From: Parabacteroides distasonis ATCC 8503 | GTDB taxonomy: Bacteria > Bacteroidota > Bacteroidia > Bacteroidales > Tannerellaceae | DNA: 64,000 nt | Assembly: GCF_000012845.1 (NCBI RefSeq) | Contig: NC_009615.1 | Coordinates: 2,872,501 to 2,936,500, forward strand | Direction: 5' to 3' | Made by a program: the position numbers and the translations under genes | Notes under the pieces: generated by a model | What the model was told of the DNA's origin: nothing | The model's input: only the letters and a program-made list of their open reading frames with translations | Databases searched by the model: none | Shown: one piece after another, positions 1-8,958 of the stretch | How the letters are laid out: every line of letters begins with the position of its first letter | Position numbering within the stretch: position 1 is the stretch's first letter

Positions 1-1520
<1,520 letters not shown>

Positions 1521-1692
1521 TTAAATTGTTTCTTAATATCCTCGCTCCGGAATCCGTTATTGTAGTCCAAAGTCATACTCTATTGACGGTATCGATCCGG
1601 AAAATTAATTTTCCTAATACTTGTACTACTTGTTGAATTATGTAAATCTCTCAAAGAACTCTTTTGTCGCTTTCGTTTTGCGAACGTGGATG
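1521..1692 (-). other. rRNA operon 5' leader
   Basis: Transcribed spacer between the proximal rRNA promoter and mature 16S. On the minus strand it contains a TTCTTTGAGAGATTTAC stretch (about 1643-1659), which resembles the boxA-type antitermination sequence of rRNA leaders. No coding frame in it looks real. Confidence 0.6.
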
Positions 1693-1725
1693 CAAAGATA
1701 AGGACTTTTATTTTAAACCTCCAAA
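1693..1725 (-). promoter_or_regulatory. rRNA promoter P2 (proximal)
   Basis: The minus strand has TTTG (1725-1722), a 21-bp gap, then TATCTTTG (1700-1693), which matches the Bacteroidetes primary sigma consensus TTTG-N19-21-TAnnTTTG. It lies about 175 bp upstream of the 16S 5' end. The -33 region is embedded in TTTGGAGGTT, which recurs in P1. Confidence 0.8.
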
Positions 1726-1796
1726 TTATTTCGGAACTTTTTTTCTAAAAGTTTGTTTCATCATTTTGTACCGGCGTTCTCTCTCGAATGCGGGTG

Positions 1797-1828
1797 CAAA
1801 AGTAGTGTTATAAAACATAACCTCCAAA
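1797..1828 (-). promoter_or_regulatory. rRNA promoter P1 (distal)
   Basis: Second minus-strand promoter: TTTG (1828-1825), a 20-bp gap, TACTTTTG (1804-1797). It shares the TTTGGAGGTT context and an upstream CCGAAA block with P2 about 103 bp downstream, so the two look like a duplicated promoter. A/T tracts just upstream (about 1835-1862) could act as an UP-like element. Confidence 0.75.
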
Positions 1829-2071
1829 CTTTTTCGGAATTATTTTTCAAGTTTTTTTTTCAAGACTTAACAAGTTATATAATGTACGTGTGATAAAGCC
1901 ATACTACTCGATTCTCACCCTATTGGAGACATCCTGTTATAGAGACATAGCGTGCCGCACTTCTACATGGAGGTATATATGATTTATTGAGTGGCGATGT
2001 GATAATTTTCCATACAATAAGTGCGTGAATGATACAAAAATATAAATCACTGAACATTAACAGCTTAAAAA

Positions 2072-2159
2072 CACGATTATGTTTTACCGGAAAGTCGTAC
2101 ATGTTTATGAGAAAAGTCGTACGTGTTTTCGAAAAAAGTCGTACGTGTTTTTCCGAAGT
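2072..2159. repeat. 22-bp tandem direct repeats (3 clear copies, 1 degenerate)
   Basis: GTCGTAC begins at 2094, 2116 and 2138, exactly 22 bp apart, each followed by a T-rich and then an A-rich segment (core GTCGTACGTGTTTT). A degenerate fourth copy occupies 2072-2093. The array sits between the divergent rRNA promoters and the first injection-system gene at 2408. The rest of 1829-2407 holds only AT-rich sequence; I see no gene. A weak promoter-like TACCTTTA lies at 2379-2386. Confidence 0.8.
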
Positions 2160-2407
2160 CACATAATAGAAAATAAGAGTAGATAAAAAATACACAATAA
2201 GCATAGCCCAATCTCAGGATCAACTTTTCTTTCAATCTTTTTCAGGAAACCGCCAAGACGTAATTATCTATGATAATCAGAAAACGATTTTAATTCTTAT
2301 CACGAATCGAAACGAAGGTAATTTGCTAGAAAGAATTCAGACAATGAAATTATAAAGCAGAAAAACAAATTTATTCCTTACCTTTAGCACAAATAAAGCA
2401 AAAGACC

Positions 2408-2944
2408 ATGATACACGTATTAATAAACACACTCGCAGAGAAAATGAACGAATTTCTTTCCAGCTATTATGAACGGGCAGAAATTATAGTGGAAGCCGGA
2501 AGTATTGATGCGACTCCAAATGAGGATCAATCGGATAAAATCATACTTTCTATCGTGAATATAGAGCGAGAGACAGCAATGGGAATCTCTGCCCCCTATA
2601 GGAACACAAAAAATAACACATTCCAACAAACATCTCCACCATGGTACTTGAATATATATATTATGGTTGCCGCTGTTTTTTCATCTAAAAGATACTTAGA
2701 ATCTATACAAATATTATTGGATTCAATCTCCTTCTTACAACAAAATTCCATTCTTAAATTACCAGACCAAGGTACCATAACGCTCGAGACCATAACAATT
2801 AGTATGCAAGAACTCAGTAATATATGGAGTATATTAGGAGGGCATTATTATCCATCAATCCTATGTAAAGCACGAATCATATCTTTTGCCGGAACAGAAA
2901 TCAAGGATATAAAACAACGAATATCAAGTCAAAAAATAAATTAG
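2408..2944 (+). CDS. DUF4255 (Pvc16-like) contractile injection system protein
   Basis: 178 residues. The opening (MIHVLINTLAEKMNEFL), the central ILSIVNIERET segment and the later PWYLNIYIMVAAVF and YLESIQILLDSISFLQQ segments match the DUF4255/Pvc16 N-terminal family, found almost only in extracellular contractile injection system (eCIS) clusters. In PVC-like particles Pvc16 caps or terminates the sheath-tube. The next two genes, an unknown protein and the sheath, fit this setting. The gene has its own 5' region of several hundred bases, and no Shine-Dalgarno is visible, as usual in this phylum. It is more AT-rich than the distal genes of the cluster. The family call is fairly secure; the capping role comes from family knowledge. 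Confidence 0.75.
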   Translation: MIHVLINTLAEKMNEFLSSYYERAEIIVEAGSIDATPNEDQSDKIILSIVNIERETAMGISAPYRNTKNNTFQQTSPPWYLNIYIMVAAVFSSKRYLESIQILLDSISFLQQNSILKLPDQGTITLETITISMQELSNIWSILGGHYYPSILCKARIISFAGTEIKDIKQRISSQKIN

Positions 2945-2997
2945 AAATAATGTTATCAAACATATAGTATTTAATATCATGCCATATTCTTTTTATC

Positions 2998-3005
2998 TAC
3001 TTTTG
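2998..3005 (+). promoter_or_regulatory. Candidate -7 promoter element upstream of 3032
   Basis: TACTTTTG fits TAnnTTTG and lies 27 bp before the ATG at 3032, a distance that allows a short leader. No clear TTTG -33 element is found 19-21 bp upstream, so this is only a candidate promoter for the plus-strand injection-system genes. Confidence 0.35.
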
Positions 3006-3031
3006 GAATATTATAACGATAAAACAAACCA

Positions 3032-3694
3032 ATGATGAAATTTGACTTTTTAATTAACATTATATTTAGTCATGAATATTATAATGAATGTATTCCTTCT
3101 GAAATCTTCGAGATAGAACCCAGGAGAACGAATAGAGTCGTATTAGGAGGACCTAAATATCCTTTTAGGCAAACGGGGCGAAATCAATATGCACTAATTG
3201 GAGATCGAGAAGAGCTTCTTGATCACCTTTCAACCTCCCCGGATGGTCTCAACCTTGAGTTTCAAGCACATTCAAAAGATCCGAATTTTTTACTGTATAC
3301 ACAATCCCTGCTACCGGAAGAGCTAAATGATTCAGATATACAATTAAGTGTTATCGATAACCGACTGAATCGGCTCAATGTGATCATTCATGTTACCAAA
3401 GAATTATTAGAAACGAAATGCCCAATACAGAAAGAAATCCATTATCACACAAAAGAAGCCTATTGGGATTTTATCTTGATACCTCGTAATCCAGAAAATG
3501 CGTCAATGGATATTTTTATGGAGGATAATGGACCGGAAAATATTAGCTTCAAGAATCCCGAGCAAATCCGTTTCATGGATAAGGACGTTTTTCGTATCAG
3601 CACAGAATATCCGATAAAGATTAAGGAAGAGTCTTATTACCAAAGAAGATCTGAACGTACCGATGAATGGAAAAGCCGTAAACGCGATACGTAG
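3032..3694 (+). pseudogene. Unknown eCIS-cluster protein, C-terminus lost at a deletion junction
   Basis: The frame encodes 220 residues, but only about the first 203 look native. I do not recognise a family. It is rich in charged and aromatic residues, with no signal peptide or membrane segment. From about base 3640 the reading frame runs through DNA that, in another frame, encodes the tail sheath (LNVPMNGKAVNAIRSFPGEG), so the last ~17 residues (beginning RRSERTDEW) are read out of frame. This is the expected result of a deletion that removed the 3' end of this gene and the 5' part of the sheath gene. By position, between a Pvc16-like protein and the sheath, it could be another terminal cap or plug component, but nothing in the sequence proves that. 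Confidence 0.6.
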
Positions 3695-4085
3695 CTTCCC
3701 CGGTGAAGGAATCAAGGTTTGGGGTGCCCGCACGATGGATGGTAACTCGTTAGACTGGCGTTATATTAACGTAAGGCGTACGATGATCTTCCTAGAGGAA
3801 TCGATCAAGAACGCCGCCCGTGCCTATGTATTCGAACCGAATGTAGTAAATACATGGGTAAATATGCGTAGTATGATAGATGGATTCTTACGGGGCGTAT
3901 GGAAACGAGGTGGATTAGCAGGAACTTCCCCCGAAGACGCATATAGCATTCATATCGGATTGGGAGACACGATGACTCCGAAGGATATTCTGGAAGGTAT
4001 CCTCAGGATATCCGTATTCGTGGCTATTACCAGACCTGCGGAATTTATCGAGATCACATTCCAACAACAAATGCAAAAAAGCTGA
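3663..4085 (+). pseudogene. Contractile tail sheath, C-terminal fragment only
   Basis: About 140-150 residues, open in frame from 3618. They match the C-terminal domain of eCIS/phage sheath proteins: GKAVNAIRSFPGEG, VWGARTMDGNSLDWRYINVRR, then NAARAYVFEPN, WKRGGLAG, and the ending ISVFVAITRPAEFIEITFQQQ. Sheath proteins are normally around 350-550 residues, so the N-terminal two thirds are missing. The frame begins abruptly at the junction with the preceding gene; the ATG at 3663 is internal to the conserved domain and has no ribosome binding site, so it is not an authentic start. A complete sheath would polymerise around the inner tube and contract to drive firing. No other sheath copy is present in this window. 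A fragment lacking the N-terminal parts is unlikely to make a contractile sheath. Confidence 0.85.
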
Positions 4086-4121
4086 TAATTTAAGAATTAA
4101 AACCTATTAAAAAATACGAAT

Positions 4122-4574
4122 ATGGCAGGAGAAGCACAAGATAATGTATGGCCGTTACCCAGTTTTTATTTTAAGGTAGAATTAGGTAGCCTCGGGGAAA
4201 TCGCTTTTAAAGAGGTATCTGGTCTGGATATGGAAGCCCAAGTAATTGAGTACCGACATGGTAATAGCCCGGTTTTCTCAAATATCAAGATGCCGGGACT
4301 GAAGAAGACGAGCAATGTCAGTCTAAAGAAAGGGGTTTTCAAAGCGGATAACAAATTATTCGATTGGTTTAACAAGATAAAAATGAACACAATACAGCGA
4401 GAAGATGTAACAATCAGCTTACTGGATGAAGCAGGAAGCCCTACGATGGTTTGGAAATTATCGAACGCATGGCCGACTAAGGTTACCGGTGTCAGCTTAA
4501 AATCCGATGGAAACGAGGCTGCCATCGAAACCTTAGATTTAGCGCATGAAGGATTGACCATAGAAAACGCTTAA
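4122..4574 (+). CDS. Tail tube protein 1 (Pvc1/gp19-like)
   Basis: 150 residues, the usual size for T4 gp19-type inner tube subunits. Family marks are PLPSFYFKVELG at the start, FKEVSGLDMEAQVIEYRHG at about 30-48, GLKKTSNVSLKKGVF at about 60-75, then ITISLLDE-type and VWKLSNAWPTKVTGVSLKS segments ending in IETLDLAHEGL. Subunits stack as hexameric rings to form the rigid tube inside the sheath. The gene starts 36 bp after the sheath fragment. Its stop overlaps the next start (TAATG), which indicates translational coupling. It appears intact despite the sheath damage just upstream. Confidence 0.92.
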   Translation: MAGEAQDNVWPLPSFYFKVELGSLGEIAFKEVSGLDMEAQVIEYRHGNSPVFSNIKMPGLKKTSNVSLKKGVFKADNKLFDWFNKIKMNTIQREDVTISLLDEAGSPTMVWKLSNAWPTKVTGVSLKSDGNEAAIETLDLAHEGLTIENA

Positions 4575-5077
4575 TGCTAAGGTTTGATCATATTGTCCCT
4601 CCTCCGGTAGCGTTTTATTTCAACGTGACTTTCGAAGGATTGATCGAGACCTCTTTCCAAGAGGTCTCGGGACTACAACTTGAAATGGAGACGGAAACGA
4701 TTAAAGAAGGGGGAGAAAACAGTTTCAGCTATCAGGTGCCTACCCGACGAAAGCACGGTAACCTTGTGTTGAAACGTTCTTTAATGCCTTTGCCTCATGT
4801 GCTAGAGACATATGTGGTTAAAGTATTGGAAAATAATGGAAGTGCCCAGATCGTTCCCGTCAATTTAACTATATCATTGCTGGATGCCGGGCATTTTCCC
4901 CTAAATAATTGGTCTGTGCTCAATGCTTACCCTGTAAAATGGGACATTAGCGCATTGAATTCCCAAAAGAATGAGTTGGTGATTGAAACATTGGAGATGG
5001 CTTATACTAATTTGATCCGTATGTCGATAAGAGATACAGAAGATACGAAAAAAGAACAATTTAAGCAATGGCTATAA
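4574..5077 (+). CDS. Tail tube protein 2 (Pvc5-like, gp19 family)
   Basis: 167 residues, a second gp19-type tube protein. It shares the pattern of the first one: FYFNVTFEGLIETSFQEVSG at about 13-32, METETIKEGG, then RRKHGNLVLKRSL, LTISLLDAGH, and the NAYPVKWDISALNS and VIETLEMAYTN blocks. In PVC-like systems a second tube paralogue forms the first rings on the baseplate hub or a distal tube section. The ATG overlaps the preceding TAA by one base, and the 3' end overlaps the next small gene by 10 bp. The C-terminus carries a charged extension (DTEDTKKEQFKQWL) absent from tube protein 1. Confidence 0.9.
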   Translation: MLRFDHIVPPPVAFYFNVTFEGLIETSFQEVSGLQLEMETETIKEGGENSFSYQVPTRRKHGNLVLKRSLMPLPHVLETYVVKVLENNGSAQIVPVNLTISLLDAGHFPLNNWSVLNAYPVKWDISALNSQKNELVIETLEMAYTNLIRMSIRDTEDTKKEQFKQWL

Positions 5078-5235
5078 CTATAAAAGAAATCCAAGTGTCC
5101 ACAAAAGTGACACAACAGAAAAAGGAACCCGACCTCCCTCTCTCCCGTGATTTGATACAACAAATCAAAGAGGAGATAATTCGTGAGGCCAAGAAAGATT
5201 TGTCTAACCTTTTTTCTTGTAGAAAGGAGCGGTAA
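5068..5235 (+). CDS. DUF5908-type eCIS micro-protein
   Basis: 55 residues, beginning MAITIKEIQVSTKV, with a charged middle, a predicted helix (LIQQIKEEIIREAKKDL) and the C-terminus CRKER. Its size, its MxIxIKEIxV start and its place between the second tube gene and the LysM hub gene match the small DUF5908 proteins of eCIS clusters. Their role is not established; a baseplate hub accessory is plausible. The ATG lies inside the preceding gene (10-bp overlap), and the gene carries the AAAGGAG Shine-Dalgarno (about 5223-5229) of the next gene in its last codons. It is short enough to be missed by automatic gene calling. Confidence 0.75.
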   Translation: MAITIKEIQVSTKVTQQKKEPDLPLSRDLIQQIKEEIIREAKKDLSNLFSCRKER

Positions 5236-5238
5236 AAC

Positions 5239-5895
5239 ATGAACCAAAAGTTGATCATCGAGGCATATAAATCAATTGAATACAAAGGTGGCGAGAAATT
5301 GGGTAGTATCACCGTCCAAATCAATCCGGATAGCTATAAGTTAAGCAAATCTACCTCCTATAAGAAAGACGAAAGCATAAAAGAGGATAAGCAACTACCG
5401 GAGTATAAACACACCAACCCCTCCACTCTCTCTTTTGATATACACTTCGATGGTACCGGTATTATCCCGACGGGGAAAAAAACCGTGACAGAAAGGATCA
5501 AGGATTTGGAGAATATCATTTTTCTTCCTAGCGCGGAGATCGATCCACCCAGCCCTTGCTTCCTTAAAGTAATTTGGGGGAGTCTCATTTTCAAGGGGAG
5601 ATTAACCAACCTAAATTGGGATTACACCTTATTCTCGCCCAAGGGCAATCCTTTACGAGCTAAAGGCTCCTTGTCACTAACAGAGGCGATTAGTAGTAGA
5701 GAGACACAAGCAAAAAAGAAAAATCAAAAAGCTGAGGGTAAATTCGTTACTTTTAAACAAGGAGACAGTCTAATCGGGTTATGCGCAAAAGAATATAAAA
5801 ATTCTGGTTATGCTCCAATGATTGCCTCCATAAATAACCTAATCAGCTTTAGAGATATAAAACCCGGAACTCAATTATGGTTCCCTAAAATATAA
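5239..5895 (+). CDS. Baseplate hub/tube-initiator protein with LysM (Pvc7-like)
   Basis: 218 residues. The first ~160 match the CIS tube/hub family (Pvc7): ITVQINPDSYKLSKSTSYK at about 24-42, STLSFDIHFDGTG at about 63-75, then PPSPCFLKVIWGS, FKGRLTNLNWDYTLFSPKG and PLRAKGSLSLTE. Residues about 168-218 form a LysM-like domain (KQGDSLIGLCAKEY to KPGTQLWFPKI). In related particles this protein joins the spike to the tube and the LysM may contact peptidoglycan or pack in the hub. An AAAGGAG sequence 10 bases upstream supports the ATG at 5239. The stop overlaps the next start (TAATG). Confidence 0.88.
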   Translation: MNQKLIIEAYKSIEYKGGEKLGSITVQINPDSYKLSKSTSYKKDESIKEDKQLPEYKHTNPSTLSFDIHFDGTGIIPTGKKTVTERIKDLENIIFLPSAEIDPPSPCFLKVIWGSLIFKGRLTNLNWDYTLFSPKGNPLRAKGSLSLTEAISSRETQAKKKNQKAEGKFVTFKQGDSLIGLCAKEYKNSGYAPMIASINNLISFRDIKPGTQLWFPKI

Positions 5896-7658
5896 TGAAT
5901 ATGGATAATTCATTCATAATCAAACTATTACTAAATGGTAAAGATGTAACGGAGCAATACTCCGTAATCAATGCAAAAATATACAGAGCATGTAATAAGA
6001 TCGATAAAGCAACGATCTCCATCAGCGCTGATATTATCGACAACAGCCAATTTGAAATACCAGACAACAAAATATTCAATTCGGGTACGGAGCTTAAGTT
6101 TCAAGCGGGTCCAACAGATAAGGTCAACACCTTATTTGAGGGATGCGTTACAACCCATCAGTTAAAAATCAATAGCGAACAACAAACTCTATTTATTTTA
6201 GAATGTAGGGGTTTCGCATATCCTGTAACCTTTGGACGTAAAAATAATGTATATGAAAATAGTAAAGATGATACCGTTATCAAGAAGATTCTGGGACAAT
6301 ACGGGCTTTCCGCCAAAGTAGATAGCACCGGTATAGAAATTCCACAACTGGTACAATATTATTGTACAGATTGGGATTTTGTACTCACACGAGCACAAAA
6401 TAACGGATTAGTCGTTATCACTGACGGTAAACAAGTCAAGGTATGTAAACCGAATGTATCCGCCTCCCCGGTCTTAACCATCACCTATGGAGATAATTTA
6501 ATCGCTTTCGATGGTTCTATATCCGCTTCCGAGCAATACACAGATACAAAAGCTTGCGCTTGGGACGTGAGCCGTCAACAAATTATCAAAGCCACCGCCA
6601 GCAAACCTCCTCTCAATGCCCAAGGCGATATCGCCGCAAAGGATCTATCCGGTCTGGCAAATGAAGTGATGCTTTATCAAACTAACGCTCCCATCGGCGA
6701 CGCTTCTTTACATGCTTGGGCCGATGCGCAAGCTTTATGGAGCGGCCTGGCACGTTTTCAAGGCTCCATCACAATTTACGGGAATGCGTCTATTATTCCG
6801 GGCTGTATTATCAAATTGGAAGGATTAAGCAAACATTATAGTGGAAACGCATTTGTTCAATCAGTAGAACATACACTACAAGGAGGCGAATGGAAGACAC
6901 AAGTCTATATGGGTTTCAATCCGGTAGTCATTACCGAAGAGCCCGATGTAGTCGCTCCCGCAGCTAGTGGTTTTTTGCCCGGTATACGAGGATTACAAAT
7001 AGGGATCGTTAAAAAGATCGGAGATAATAAAGATTTCGAGAATTTTATATTAGTCGATATACCCTTGTTACAATGTGAGAAGACGGAGATATGGGCTCGG
7101 CCGGTCAGTCCGTACGCAAGCAATGGGGTCGGCATGTTATTTCTACCGGAAGTCGATGATGAGGTAGTCCTGCAATTCATCAATGAGGACCCCTGCCACC
7201 CTGTGATTATCGGAAGTTTGTACAGTCGCAAACGAAAAACGCCGGTTTCTTTAGATCCAAAAAATAATTTAAAGACAATTGTTACAAAAAACCAGTTGAA
7301 AATTACTTTGGACGATGATAAAAAGATTATCACAATAAGGACTCCCGGAGAGAACACGCTCATATTGGATGATGACAAAAAGCAAATTCTGTTATCCGAT
7401 GCTAATAAGAACAAGGTCTGTATGGATAAAAACGGAATTATGGTAGAATCCGGCAAAGATCTCATATTTAAGGCAAGAGGGAATGTCAAGACAGAAGGAA
7501 TGGGTATCGAATCCAAGTCTAAGCAAGATACCAAGATAAATGGCTTGAATATCGAGGTTTCCGCACAAATGGGAGTTAAAGTAAAAGGGTCTGCCACCGC
7601 CGAAATATCCGCATCCGGCCAAACCGTTGTAAAAGGAGGCGTTGTAATGATTAATTAA
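5895..7658 (+). CDS. VgrG-like central spike protein (Pvc8-like)
   Basis: 587 residues with VgrG/gp27-gp5 architecture. A gp27-like hub region (about 1-350) includes YYCTDWDFVLTRAQNNGLVV, YGNASIIPGC and YSGNAFVQSVEHTL. An OB-fold gp5-like region (about 365-445) includes KDFENFILVDIP, WARPVSPYASNGVGMLFLP and EVDDEVVLQF. A C-terminal segment rich in DDDKK and short beta repeats (about 460-587) should form the needle stem. A trimer would tip the tube and pierce the target. It follows the LysM gene with a one-base overlap. No effector domain is fused to the C-terminus. It appears full length. Confidence 0.93.
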   Translation: MNMDNSFIIKLLLNGKDVTEQYSVINAKIYRACNKIDKATISISADIIDNSQFEIPDNKIFNSGTELKFQAGPTDKVNTLFEGCVTTHQLKINSEQQTLFILECRGFAYPVTFGRKNNVYENSKDDTVIKKILGQYGLSAKVDSTGIEIPQLVQYYCTDWDFVLTRAQNNGLVVITDGKQVKVCKPNVSASPVLTITYGDNLIAFDGSISASEQYTDTKACAWDVSRQQIIKATASKPPLNAQGDIAAKDLSGLANEVMLYQTNAPIGDASLHAWADAQALWSGLARFQGSITIYGNASIIPGCIIKLEGLSKHYSGNAFVQSVEHTLQGGEWKTQVYMGFNPVVITEEPDVVAPAASGFLPGIRGLQIGIVKKIGDNKDFENFILVDIPLLQCEKTEIWARPVSPYASNGVGMLFLPEVDDEVVLQFINEDPCHPVIIGSLYSRKRKTPVSLDPKNNLKTIVTKNQLKITLDDDKKIITIRTPGENTLILDDDKKQILLSDANKNKVCMDKNGIMVESGKDLIFKARGNVKTEGMGIESKSKQDTKINGLNIEVSAQMGVKVKGSATAEISASGQTVVKGGVVMIN

Positions 7659-7670
7659 ATCGAATGATTT

Positions 7671-8075
7671 ATGCAGAATAAAAATAGTTTTTTAGGTAAA
7701 GGATGGGCATTCCCCCCAGAATTCAGCCATAATGATAATCCCACCCGCATGTCTAATTATGAAGAAGACATCCGGCAAAGCTTGATCATCCTTCTCTCCA
7801 CTCGCACAGGGGAGCGAATACATCGTCCGGATTACGGTACGGAACTATATCGTTATCAGTTTGAACAATTAGATCTTACCATGGAGACCATGATTAAAAG
7901 CGCTATTGAGAAGGCTGTTCTCTTATACGAGCCTAGAGTCTCGCTTGATCGCATAGAAATTAATAAGGCTTCGATTCAAGATGGCATTCTGATTATCGAA
8001 CTTTATTATACGATACGTATGAATAATGTCCAACAAGAATTGACCTATCCTATCTATTTTGATTCTAACCGATGA
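7671..8075 (+). CDS. gp25/GPW-like baseplate wedge protein (Pvc9-like)
   Basis: 134 residues, the normal length for gp25-like proteins. The diagnostic run is ANYEEDIRQSLIILLSTRTGER-type sequence at about 28-48, followed by RPDYGTELYRYQFEQLD (about 52-68) and a C-terminal beta section (VSLDRIEINKASIQDGILII). gp25 links the baseplate to the first sheath ring and is among the most conserved CIS baseplate subunits. It begins 12 bp after the spike gene and overlaps the next start by 4 bp (ATGA). The gene is intact. Confidence 0.93.
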   Translation: MQNKNSFLGKGWAFPPEFSHNDNPTRMSNYEEDIRQSLIILLSTRTGERIHRPDYGTELYRYQFEQLDLTMETMIKSAIEKAVLLYEPRVSLDRIEINKASIQDGILIIELYYTIRMNNVQQELTYPIYFDSNR

Positions 8076-8929
8076 ATAAACAATGGAATAAAGATGGATT
8101 GACAAGAAAAAAATTGGAGAATAATTTCCGGATACATGAGCCTTTTCAAGTACTCGAGAAAAATCTCTCCAATTTATTGGCTCGTGCCTTTTCGAAATCA
8201 TCCTTTTTATATCATTACCAATCCTTAGCCATACTCAATGAGATCAAGCAAACAGATACAATCGGGATCGAACAGAGTTTCATTTTGTGGCAAAATGAGA
8301 ACTCACCGGAAAGTAACAGAGAAATCACCTATCTAAGAAACGCTCTATACCATAAGTTCTCTGATTGGTATCAAAGATTGAATCATCGGATCTTTAGAGA
8401 TTCCATGTCCGATTTATTTCTGGATATGGAGAAATATAACCAGAGACTTCAGCTAATAACCCTATCCAATCCTAAAACGGTTCGTAGAAGTCTCTACCTA
8501 TTATTACGTATCCTCCGCAATTTACAAAACAAACGGGAGATTTACATCCAAGAAATCGCTAAAAGCGGAGAGACCGATCCCTCATTAGCTGTTTTAATCG
8601 CTTTCTTGAAAAACTATCAATATCTGGTAGATCAGTTCAATAAACGCTGGGAAGCTTATCCGTTATTTTATGTCAACCAAATATTGAAGGAATCTCCCCA
8701 AAAAGCGATTATTCCTTCCGCTTGGTTTATCGCCGTGAAGAATAATACCGCACGGCAAGCCCAGTTACCCAAGGGTACAGGTATTATAACACAGGTACCA
8801 TTTCCTGCGCAAGATATCCAATTTTGTTATCGTACGGACGAAGATTATTCGGTCAATGACATGAAAATAACGAGTATACATTCGTTACTATTGGAAAAAG
8901 ATCCGAAAAATATCCAGCGAGCCGATTAG
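8072..8929 (+). pseudogene. Baseplate J-like (Pvc11-like) protein, N-terminal part, frameshifted
   Basis: 285 residues before a TAG at 8927-8929. The frame ends just where homologous proteins continue, and coding continues in the frame one base back: the downstream frame is open from at least 8884 through 11442 and reads ASRLGFVTSIWQKQLNDRIG across the stop. Pvc11-like proteins are usually about 1000 residues or more; this part plus the next gives about 1120. The shift lies between about 8891 and 8926, which includes two A5 runs (8895-8899 and 8906-8910). One base lost, or two gained, explains it. The N-terminal region is helix-rich and overlaps the gp25 gene by 4 bp, so it was once a translationally coupled gene. 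A sequencing error or recoding cannot be excluded. Confidence 0.75.
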
Positions 8930-8958
8930 GCTTCGTTACGTCCATCTGGCAAAAACAG

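Noticed and set aside
2072..2159. CRISPR array
   Set aside because: The units are directly adjacent 22-bp tandem copies without variable spacers, and no cas genes are present.
1920..2204. Open frame of 94 codons on the minus strand
   Set aside because: It spans the 22-bp repeat array, has no recognisable family and no start context. It is treated as a chance frame.
3032..3694. N-terminal half of the sheath
   Set aside because: The sequence does not resemble sheath N-terminal domains, and sheath similarity appears only downstream in a different frame.
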